Positions 50,392 to 60,410 of a stretch of DNA of 64,000 bases are shown in pieces. The stretch is taken from assembly GCA_964019055.1 (NCBI GenBank), contig OZ025223.1, positions 1,858,625 through 1,922,624 on the forward strand. The letters are read 5' to 3'. Position numbers and translations under genes: made by a program. Origin of the DNA: Anthopleura xanthogrammica (taxonomy: Eukaryota; Cnidaria; Anthozoa; Actiniaria; Actiniidae). Below the pieces are notes generated by a model. That model saw nothing but the letters and a program-made list of their open reading frames with translations. It had not been told where the DNA came from and did not search any database. Within the stretch, counting starts at the first letter, position 1; each line of letters starts with the position of its first letter.

Positions 50392-52014
50392 ACTATTACT
50401 ACTACAACAACAACGACGGGTACTATCACTACCACCACTACTGCCCTTACGACCACTCCTCCTCCTACTATCACTACTACTACTACTGTACTGCCACTAG
50501 CAGTACAGTAGCAGCACTAGCTGCTGCTACTACTACTATTATTAGCAGTTCAACTTCATTGTGATCGAACCTATACCTATGAACTCCTTCGAGCCATTTC
50601 CCTCTAAGGATTCATTTTGTCTTAGGGCTCCAAATAACATAGATTGTAGTCAGTTAGAAGGTCGACATAATCTCCTCTGCAGAAATGAATACTACAAACG
50701 ACTGAACCCTAACACGCCATGCGACAAGCGATCTGAAGAATGCGAGAATCTATACATGTACAAAACAGCTTTGAAAAGTGCAGACTTGGAGACGAAAGAA
50801 ACCCAGGGATGTGACTTGAAATCTCCCCTCTGCTACGTGCCGTTCCCTGGGAAACGAAAACCAAAACACAAAGATTTGAAAAAAAGAGTTAGTCCTGATG
50901 AATCTGGCTCAAGGTTTTCACTGCTCCCCGAAACAAGTGAATCAGAAGTGGAAGAAGAAGAAGAAGTTGAACATAAGGATAGCGTTACTGTGACAGAGAA
51001 CGATCTCTTGGGGGAGTTACTCGTCGCGCGTGGCACGACAAAGCTGCCATACGAACTGAGCGAGAGTGGAGAACAGAGAGTGGACGCGGTACCTACTGTC
51101 GCCGAGGACAGCGACAATTCCAAACCTACTTGTGATCCGAAGAGAGACTTTCAATGTCGCTATAGAGTATTTGGTGGAAAAAGAAACCAGGTAAAAACAA
51201 TGTACGGTAATATTTCAAATTATAAAATGACTGTTATAAATTTCTGATTGGTTGAGGGCGCGTGCATTATGAGAGCACACAGCACACGCGCGCATTTTTA
51301 TTAAATTAAAGATGAGCTTGTTGGGCTTTTTGAATTTATACAGCACTTGGGGACTGTCAGCACACTTGAGAAGTGTTGAGAAGCTCTCCGCTACACGTCG
51401 TGCTTCTTCTAATACTTCTCTCGTGTTCTGCCAATCCCTGCGTGCTTTACAACTGCACACAGCACACTCGCGCGTTTTCTATTTATTCATGCCAGTTCAT
51501 CAATCACTCATCACTTCGATCAACACCGCGCACACTAATATATGTTAATAAAATAGAAACCGCGCGCTCGCTGTTTGCAGTCACATAACAAGCGGTTAAT
51601 ACAGCAGTTTCCATATGACTTTGTAGAACGTACGGCGGGCACGCACCGCGCCTTGCCGTGACCGTGTCAGTGGTGTATAGAAAGGCATTTAAAATTCGGT
51701 GCCGTGTTCGCGTCGTGCCTAACCAAGCCGTGCCGTGACTTTTCACACTCGCGGTGCAGCACAGAAGCAAGGTTTTTATTTCTTTTATAAAATACAAGTA
51801 AAACAGCCGGATACGATTGATAAAAATGCGCGCGCATGCTATGTGCGCCGATAAAAATGCGCGCGCATGCTATGTGCGCCAACAAAAAGAACACTCGCCA
51901 ACAACCAATCAGAAAGCGAGATTTATGATGGTTATTTTATAACACATCCCTTAATGCAGTAATCTCCCTTTTTCTTCAAAGATCTTCAACAAGCCAACAT
52001 ACCTAAAGTCGTAA
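48490..52014 (+). CDS. Secreted precursor with six Cys-pair segments and GKR sites (candidate neuropeptide precursor)
   Basis: No family recognised. Four exons (48490-48553, 48730-48955, 50626-51190, 51982-52014) join in phase to 295 aa. Exon 1 is a signal peptide (MATPLITIVTLLVFLSSLQ). All 12 cysteines form six close pairs: 48/57, 81/89, 104/115, 129/136, 159/166 and 266/274. Four pairs are followed 4-6 residues later by Gly plus a basic pair: HNQWRVGKK, RVMIGKKR, YVPFPGKRK and RYRVFGGKR. A fifth is followed by EYYKR. Gly-Lys-Arg is the usual amidation and cleavage signal. An acidic run (EEE before Cys48; about 202-212) also fits a prohormone. The exon 2/3 splice completes GKKR, supporting the model. 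Inferred role: precursor of several disulfide-looped amidated peptides. Alternative: a Cys-rich extracellular protein. Exon 4 is the least certain; reading through exon 3 would stop at 51247. Confidence 0.7.
48996..50545. repeat. TACCAC/TCCTCC minisatellite in the precursor intron
   Basis: About 1.5 kb of imperfect CTACTACCACTGCTACTCAC, TACCACCACTTCTCCTGCTC and ATCACTGCCATTAC modules, almost lacking G on the plus strand. A 509-aa frame of His/Tyr/Leu/Pro and many reverse frames cross it; all are low-complexity. It fills intron 2 of the precursor gene. Confidence 0.92.
51219..51943. mobile_element. Foldback element inside intron 3 of the precursor
   Basis: Ends are inverted: TTATAAATTTCTGATTGGTTG at the left, CAACCAATCAGAAAGCGAG and GGTTATTTTATAAC at the right. 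Inner motifs GCGCGCATTTTTAT and ATAAAAATGCGCGCGCATGC also face each other, the latter as a 31-bp direct dimer near 51826-51880. It occupies nearly the whole intron. Confidence 0.7.
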
Positions 52015-53373
52015 AAATACAACTGAGAGTCAAGCTCCACGCAAGATATCATCACCGAAGCAACAGAATAAATAGAAAATATGAATTAAATTTACTTAAG
52101 ATTTCAATTGCAAATTATATATATTTTCACGGTTAATCAAGAGAGAGAAAAAAAATAGCTGAAAAAAAAGGGGTAAGGGAAAGGGATGTGGAATCGCTTA
52201 GAGCATCGCGCAGACTTAGTAAGACCTATTTTTGTTGGGCTAATGACGTCATGACCGCCATATTGGATGACTCCAACAGAAAACAATCTTCCGCCAATAT
52301 GGCTGCATAGAACATAGAAACCTGTTTTTGTTTGGGCTTGTGTTGTCATGACCGCCATGTTGGATGACTTTAACAGAAAACATTATTCCGCCAATATGGC
52401 TGCATAGAACATAGAAACCTATTTTTGTTTTGGGGTGTGACGTCATTACCGCCATTTTGGATAAATGAATTGTGGCTGCCATGCTTTGGTTTAGTTTGAT
52501 TTCAAAACTCTTTTGATTACGAAACTCTCTGAAGCTCAAAGAAAGACTGGGCACGAATGGATCTCCTCATGGAATTCTGGGGTACCTTAGATCTTTTATG
52601 AGCTATATAAGTGCAAATTAGAAGTACTCTGGAATACCTTGGGAATAAAGGTTCTGGTAATTCGTACCCAAACTAGACCACAATGCATCGCGTTCCTTAT
52701 CTCAAGAAGCTTCGAGGTAGTTAAGTCTTCATGCTGGATAATTGAAGCAGCTTTTAACGTTAAACGTAGCTAAAACATCGGAAGTACACTTAAAGATTTT
52801 ATCGTTTTTATCTTATTGGGTTTCCTGTGGTTACATCATTTCTTTCGCTTCTGCGCAAAACTCAATTTCCCCTTTATTAGAAGCGATAAAAATTAATATT
52901 TATTAAGATAATATTTATAATTTATCAAGATATGCCTTAAATGTAACGTGAGAAGAGCTAAATGGAAATAACTGAGCGGAATTAAATTGAGATTGAAAGT
53001 TTGGAGCACGTTCGATATAATATCCATTTTTCGTCCGAACATTTCATTGGCTTTTTTGCTCAATCTTTGTCTACCAATATTCCAATGGGTTTCTTGTCCA
53101 TCCCCCCAGCATTTGAATGGCTTTTATGTTCATCCTCTGTCTAACAACATTTCAATAGCTTTTCAATCATCTTTGCCATTATGAAGACTTCAATAGCTTC
53201 TTGGCCATTTCCTACTAATTTCAGTGGCTTTTTCATCCACGTATTTCACCAACATTCAAAAACACTCTAAGTGGCTTTAAGATGAATATCTTGATCAAAA
53301 CACTACATTGGGTTTTCCTATCTTATCAGTCTATCTACATCATTCCTACCGTGACGGTCAACAACATCACGAG
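52015..53373. other. Convergent flank between the precursor gene and TRAPPC10
   Basis: No gene seen. A tandem repeat lies at about 52240-52465, and a MITE arm fragment (ACTAGACCACAATGCATCG) at about 52670. A loose series of TTTCAATGGCTTTT-like motifs occurs at about 53040-53290. Confidence 0.6.
52240..52465. repeat. About 105-bp tandem repeat, 2+ copies
   Basis: Unit with GTCATGACCGCCATATTGGA, AACAGAAAACA, TTCCGCCAATATGGCTGCAT and AGAACATAGAAACC; two full copies and a partial third. Inner CCATATTGG and CCAATATGG are inverted. Confidence 0.85.
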
Positions 53374-56300
53374 TCATGAACATTCCTTGTTGCTTGGCAA
53401 CACAAGCACTTGAAGGGCTTGCGTGGCATTGTAAACCTGTCCACACTTAAATGGCTTCACAACGGGCGGTTCCTTCGGCGAAATCTTTGCGCTCGCCGTT
53501 TGTCCCGAGATTTTCTCCGAATCTTTATTATCCCCAGCCTCTGGTAACTCTTTTCCAGAATCCTTATCAGCAGTTCCTGATTTTTTCTCGCCCCCTTTCT
53601 CCTCATTATGCCATTCATACGATTTTAACTTTACGTCCGGCAACGGCAAATACCCTCCCGTCTGAGGTATGACGTCAAGGGTGACGTCACATGTCGCCAT
53701 GAAAACCATCGGCATGGCAACTACACCACTATTCTTGCCCGAAATCATCCACAAGTTAGTGTCTACGGCGACTTCGTATAAGAGTTCACGTTGTTGGTTC
53801 CCCGTGGGGGTAGGGGGTGAGAACACATGGTCGTTTACGTGGGTATTCATGATGGTAATGTTTAGTTTACATAGAGTTCCCTTGTGTAGTTTTTTGTCGG
53901 ATCCTGGGGCTTCTATTCTTGACTGGATCGTAAATAAGGTCTGAGTTGTTTAAAAAAAGAGGTATTTTAAAAGCAAGATTCCCTACTCCAAAAGATGTGC
54001 GCACGGCTTTGCCTGGGAGAAGATCAAGCTTTGCGAATCAGTTAGTTTCCGCATCAAAACGAAGCGAATATAAATTAAATTTGCTCGGAATATTCAATTA
54101 TTTTGAAGAAACTTTTGAAGAAACTGCCATTAATTAAAAAGTTTTTCTGTTTACCTCAGTACACTTAGATGATGCTCTAGTGTTAGGATAACCAAAGCTG
54201 GTCTCAGCTTATGGTGAGGGCATTTTTTCTCATTTTATTTTTTGTAAAATGACATGAATCACGTGTTTTTAATAAGGAGTTGGTGACGTAACATGACGTA
54301 ACTATGACAACGGTTTTTGACATAAAACATTTTTTTTAGCCATCAAAATAATCATTTTTTAAATTATTTTTTTAAATGAAAAGAAAGTAAGAAAAAAGAA
54401 AGAAAGAAAGAAAGAAAAAAAAAGCGATAAAAAGGAATAAACAAAAAAGAAATATAACGGAGGAAGTAAGTAATAATGGATGAAAGAGGGAAAAATTCAT
54501 TCACAGAAAGTAAAAGGAAGACACACAAAATCATAAATTTGTCACTTACGTTTGTATTTTCCCACTGAAAATCATAAAGGTAGCAGCAAAATTCATCCAA
54601 ATCATCAGCCTTCTGGGGAAAAACACACAAAGGCATTAAAAACTGGAATGAGACTTTCTAAAATTTCTTTTTAGACCTCAACGTACCTTGCTTCTGAAAT
54701 TCAACTTCAGTTGGCAGTCGAGAAGCTGTGGTAAAGATTCTGAAATTGAAATAAAAGAAGAAGAAAAAAGAGAATGAATTTTTTTTTCTTCAAATAACTC
54801 GGTCTAGTAAACCTTACTAATCTTACTAATTTTAAAATGCAAATTTTTAACGTAAATGTACATTTACATAAGACAGAGTTATAAATTTTGAGATATTTTA
54901 GCTAATTCGTTGAGTTTGTGGGACATAGCAACGGTAACTAAGGTAAAGGGAACCATGAATTTGGCTTGGAAGAGAGAATGGGATGTATCTAGGATATAAA
55001 TGGATTCAATGGTTGCTGTTAGTAAGGGGTGTAGGATGGAGGGGTGGGGTGGGGTGGGATGAGGGGTTGCTGCTACCTTCACTGTTTTCCACTTTCCACA
55101 GTAAAGACATCTCTTGTCCTTCACATAGACTCTAAAAAAAAGAAATAAAAAGATTAAGGTACAAATTACGTACAAAATACTTCAGTTATAGTTCTCTGTT
55201 GCTCAGGGTTGGCCTCAATCTCGTATTGAATTCTTTTGAATATTCATGTGTTCCAATGAAGGCCCGTGGGATTTCAAAGTGTCTGTATTGTTAAAGTTGT
55301 GCATTCTTAACTTTACCGTTGGTATTTGTGAACATTATGACACTGAAATGAGGCTAACCCTGTGTAAATAAGTCTGTAATCAAGAAACATAGCGGTATAA
55401 GGACGATTCGAAAAAGGTATAATCAGTGCAAACTGCAAATTTGCAAAAAGTTCGTAAAGCAATAAATTGTAAATAATGTACTTACAAATGAAGCGTCGTT
55501 ATGGATTGGACTAGTCTTAACCGCTGGACAATCGGCTATCGCGAATGCGGGCGCATCTACGTGTAGAGGCATGGGGCTTCGTCCAGATATTACTGTTTGA
55601 ACGAAACGACTAAAGAAAGAAAGGAAATGAAAAACAATTGGAAATGGCAATGAATAATATGATACACGACAACTTGCTAGAAGAGATGACTACACAGAGA
55701 TTGCTTGCATTCACTTGACGTCATTTCCTGTATCTCAAACGGAAGTCACCCGATGAGAATGCAAAAGGCTTGCGCATGCGTAGAACGCTTGTTCACGCCA
55801 TTAAAAAAGAATTGAAAGAAATGAATGGAATGAATGAAAAATAACTATGAAAGGAAACATTTTTTTGTATCAAAAATGGCTATATTTTTTTCACCCGCGA
55901 GACATTCTCCCGCCTTTTTTTCTATGTTTTCTCGTCACCACTTTCCATACATCGGTTCACTGCCCAAACACAAACCATCAAGCGAGGCTTCAAGGTAGTT
56001 TCAAAGGATTATTCAAATTTGAACTTTGCAGCCTCGACTGACTGCTTTGTATTTGACCAGTGAATCGATGTGTGATTGTATCGACTGACTGCTTTGTGTT
56101 TGACCAGTGAACCGATGTATGGAAAGTACCGCATCAATCTCGTACCCAAGTTAGTGAGATATCAAGTGCTTTACCTCTCATTAGAGCAGTGTACGATGTG
56201 CCTGACAGTGAAGGGCCGTCGAAACGAGCAAACAATCTCCGAGAACGAACATGGCTGAAGCCATTTGCAAGCGAACATCATCTGATGCTCCGTAATCTCC

Positions 56301-58334
56301 TCCATCTGACTCTGCTTACTCAACGGCGCCTGCACCACTAGATCGAACTCCATCTTCTCATAAGGTCCACAACGAGGTAGCGTCACTATAGCAACGGCGG
56401 ACGTGACGTCATCGCCCTCGTGGAACGATGGGAAGGTGACCTTATAAGGGTGCTCGGTTTTGGGACTGGTGTCTAGGTTGGATGAGATGTAGGCTGTCCC
56501 GGATGTGATCTGGTGGAACTGGAGATTGGTCTTTGAGGTTATTTCTAGTGTGGAGTCTGGGTCTATGGATCCTGGACCGACGGAGATGGTGATGTGTATG
56601 CGCTGGGATAGACCGGCTAGAAGATCTAAAGAGAATAAAAACAGCTTTAAGGACGTTCGCGGGCAAAAGCATTTCCCATAATTTTTTCTTCAAATTTCGC
56701 ATGGTGAAATAAGATCATAGAAGTTCCACGAGTAAATACAAAATAGGGCGCAAAAGGGGTTTGCTGGCCGTCAGAGCTTTGAGCGGGGAAAGGGGAGGGG
56801 GAGACCAAAGTCTTCAAGGCCATGCTGTCGTAGGGTACGAAAAAATGCGTCCAAAGATTCACTTCACCAGACCACTATGATATCACATGTGAAGCAGAAA
56901 TTCGAGGCATTTCTATATTGCCCCCATGTTGGAGGACAACCCTATGAAGAAACCCATTGGCAAGTACTGTGTTTCATTCATCCTCCAACACTTGACAGCA
57001 ATGCCATCATCTGCATATTGAACACAAGTTGATATCTGAAAGATGAGCTCAAAGGATGTCATACCTTTTCCATCACTAGACATGGTGATTTTAGGGGGGT
57101 CTGATACCACGGAGAATACGCTTGCCTCCCTGGAGAGGGTCATCTGCGGCCACACGAAGTTCAGCTGGCCGATCTCTACACAGAGCTGCTTCAAGAAGTA
57201 CTGGCCGTCCTCTGGGACCTGATACCAAAAATATAATTTTCTAGATAGGAAATTTTAAGTTCCGAAAATGTTTACTCTCCAATGTCACATTTAATGGTCA
57301 CGTAATATGTTTGGGTCACGTGATTGCATTCCATGTTACCCCATAATCGTATTGGTCACGTCACATTTAATGTTCACGTAATATGTTTGGGTCACATGAT
57401 ACCATTCCAAGTCACCCCATTATCGTATTGGTCACGTCATAATTATTGGTCACGCGATATATTTTGGTCACGTGATTGCATTCCATGTCACCCCATAATC
57501 GCATGAGTCACGCCACATTTAATGGTCACGTAATATGTTTTGGTCACGCAATCCATAGCAACCAATGTCACTCATAATCTTTTAGGTCATGTGACAATGA
57601 CTTCTAGAGTAGATTTTGTATGACGTGACCGTGACCGTGACCGTGACAGCTGCTAAATTATGGTAACAGAGAAATCGAAACAGGAATATTACCTGGACGG
57701 TAAGAGTGTAATGATTGATACCAAACAGTAAAGGCACATTACAGCACTCCAGAGTTGCATCAGACTCATCCCTCGCCATGGGAGGGTCCTCTGTACGAAC
57801 AGACTGGGCTGAGTCAACCCTTGTTAGATGAGGGGGGTCGAGTCCGTCATCATTGGATCCTACATCACTAGCATCTAACAAATATAAGCGATTATTAATA
57901 ATAACCTTTATTTATTAGAATGGGCATTACGTGTTAGGTTGTTAGGTTTCTCCATTGATTTAAGGGTTTTCTCCGGCTCGGTTCTCCGGTTTTCCTCAAT
58001 TCACAAAACCCAGAGGTTGTTTCAGGGTTCAATCTGTGAGTTAGCCATGCCCTGACTTAGATCAGCCCAGAGGTTGTTTCAGGGTTCAATCTGTGAGTTA
58101 GCCATGCCCTGACTTAGATCAGCCCAGAGGTTGTTTCAGTCGGATACCACTGGTCTCTTTACCTTCACTGGTCTTATCAGAGAGGTCCTCTTCAGACATT
58201 GCTGCAGAGGATATAACGTTTTCCTGGACGGTAGGAGACATGGCCCTGAGAGATCGCTTGCTCGAATGAAGACTACTGCCTCGCTTGAGGTCTGATGAAT
58301 CAAGATTGAAACTGACACGACGACATGTCACTTC
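53374..58334 (-). CDS. TRAPPC10: TRAPPC10, C-terminal part (5' partial)
   Basis: A subunit of the TRAPPII tethering complex, which activates Rab GTPases at the Golgi. Nine exons (58334-58163, 57874-57693, 57218-57065, 56625-56175, 55609-55486, 55131-55077, 54739-54687, 54612-54550, 53940-53374) join in phase to a 606-codon C-terminal half. The N-terminal about 650 residues of a typical about 1,250-aa protein are missing. Diagnostic segments: QLCVEIGQLNFVWPQMTLS, DLLAGLSQRIHITISVGPG, then LWMISGKNSGVVAMPM, GYLPLPDVKLKSYEW and, near the end, CGQVYNATQALQVLVLPS. These match the conserved C-terminus known for this family. The region before the end is a charged insert (Lys/Glu/Ser-rich). The preceding part is Ser-rich. 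Upstream exons would have to lie right of 58334, probably beyond the window. Confidence 0.9.
56035..56120. repeat. About 45-bp direct duplication
   Basis: CGACTGACTGCTTTGT(A/G)TTTGACCAGTGAA(T/C)CGATGT occurs twice in a TRAPPC10 intron, and its end (CATACATCGGTTCACTG) is also inverted near 55945. Confidence 0.75.
57296..57599. repeat. 76-bp tandem repeat, four units, GTCACGT-rich
   Basis: Units start at 57296, 57372, 57448 and 57524, exactly 76 bp apart. Each has GGTCACGTAATATGTTT, GGTCACGTGATTGCATTCCA and CCCCATAATCG. It lies in a TRAPPC10 intron and gives about three GTCAC motifs per unit. Confidence 0.93.
57930..58140 (+). mobile_element. SINE 3' part with two to three tail units
   Basis: Body GTTAGGTTTCTCCATTGATT plus 57-bp units (CAGAGGTTGTTTCAGGGTTC, AATCTGTGAGTTAGCCATGC). 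It ends about 25 bp from a TRAPPC10 donor. Confidence 0.75.
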
Positions 58335-59885
58335 CTAGAAAAGAGAAACAAGAGGAAACAAAAACATTAAAAATTATGAGGTATTAAGTGTCATTGTCAG
58401 TAAGGACCGGGCAGGAGCCACGGATCGGGGTCGGCCGATTCCCTCCAAATTTTCAGCATTTGTTCCCTATCCGATAAGATTACGATCAGTGTTTTTTTTT
58501 CGAAAAAATATCTAATCCTCCGGATTTTGACCACCCCCCCTCATTTTGGCGTTATTTTGACAGGACGAGAGGTGAAATTTGGGTCAAGTTCAACGGCTTA
58601 GTTGAACTACTTCGCATTAGCTTTGATTATTTATATGAATGTGTCATATACTTAGGTACTTAAACAGCATATATCTACAAGTTCAACAGTTTCGGATTAA
58701 AAGTTTTATTTTTGCCGTGGTTTCAAATATTACCATTTCGAGCTTTTTTGATTCAGCATAATTTTGTCAATTTTCAAAGCCTATTTTCTCCAAAGTGCGG
58801 CATTTCATTATTAATCTAAACCTGTTGTTTTGTAGTTCGAGTATAACCTCTAATAAATCAACAAACTCTAATTTGGCAAGTTATAATCCCGAAGCGTGAA
58901 CTTTCTCAAGATTTTGACTAAATTTGCATAATGCATATTTTCCCTGGAAAGTGTCACGCTTGATCGGCGAGATAGCAAACAGCCAAATAATAATCAAACA
59001 CATTCAGACACAAATTCTTGATGATTTAGTGATTATTTTCTTCTGATGGAGACATGCATGCGTTAATCTTTTTAATTTCTAATATATATACACCACATGT
59101 TTAGCATGAACAACTCAAATTTCTTCAGATCCTCCTACTACATAAATATATAATGGAGCAGGAAAAACTGATCTGTCTCAGCTTTGTAAAGTAAAACAAC
59201 AAGGCAGCACAATGCTCCTAATGAAGTCTAGTAATGTAGTATTACAGAGATATTTGTTTTACTTTGTTGACAAAAGTGCACAGGTAATTATTTTGCTACA
59301 TTCGGCCGATGCATAAATTGTTTACTTATCAATTTTTCGTTCTTACGTGCTCGCGCCATTCAGACACTAGCTTTGTTAACAATCTCGTGTGTACGTTTTA
59401 AGCATAAATACTTGTCCGTGTTTATGGTTCTTTCAGTTCTCTGGCCTGTTAATGACCGACCCAAACAACACAAATCATTGATTAATTTGCTAAAATGTAT
59501 ACATACATATAAATAATGGTTTTAAAATCAGCTGAGGAAAGTCTCATTCTCGAGTTCTGAAACTCATTATCTGCAAATGGTGGTCAAACACCGACTAATA
59601 CGTGCGGTAAACCAGAGAGAGACTTCTTATGAAATGTCATGAATTTTCAATGAAAAAGAAAATTACTGAAATCCAGAATAACGTTACTTTTCTCAGGAGC
59701 GGATCCAGGGGAGGGGTGAAGGGGGTACGCACCCCCCCCCCCCCCCCCGAGCAACTTTGTCCCACTATAAGGTTTTCTTTCATTGATTTTGAGGGTTGCA
59801 CTCCTCCCTAAACAAAATCCTGGATCCGCCCCTAGGTGGGTCTATTTATTTTGAAAATGTAGTTTTCTTATATGTAAATAAACAT

Positions 59886-60098
<213 letters not shown>

Positions 60099-60287
60099 CG
60101 ACATTTTTAAAAGCAGTCTGGAGAATTACGGACATTTTGAAACAAACATGAATTCTTTCCATAGCAATGTGATCTGCATCTCCATTATCGCAGTTTATAA
60201 GCTCCCATAAGTGTCGGTCCCAGATCCTCCCGAGACCTAACCAGCGTGGGGAGGTGCTGGGATGACCTGGGACTGACAGTAATGCGT
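60099..60287 (-). other. Unassigned exon-like open segment
   Basis: After a strong acceptor (CTACTCTCCTTCGCAG, exon start 60287), an open frame reads with ordinary composition: SVPGHPSTSPRWLGLGRIWD, RHLWELINCDNGDADH and MERIHVCFKMSVILQTAF. It then runs into the CAT repeat. It looks protein-like but no family was recognised. It could be a 3' exon of the integrase-like gene, an unrecognised exon of another gene, or a decayed copy. Confidence 0.35.
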
Positions 60288-60410
60288 CTGCGAAGGAGAG
60301 TAGAGAATTGTTAATATTTATGAAAAAAAGAAGCTCTCTTGCCAGATCGCCTTCCTTTGCTCCTCTTCCCACAGGGCTGTCACAGGTCTCGGAGGGAATA
60401 AAGTATTTCC

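Noticed and set aside
48971..50500. 509-aa open frame rich in His, Tyr, Leu and Pro
   Set aside because: It is a translation of the imperfect TACCAC/TCCTCC repeat. It lies in an intron whose flanking exons splice in phase, and the reverse strand is equally open.
55060..55175. Cys-containing frame RCLYCGKWK as a zinc knuckle
   Set aside because: The TRAPPC10 exon at 55131-55077 uses a different frame, which fits the phases of both neighbouring exons.
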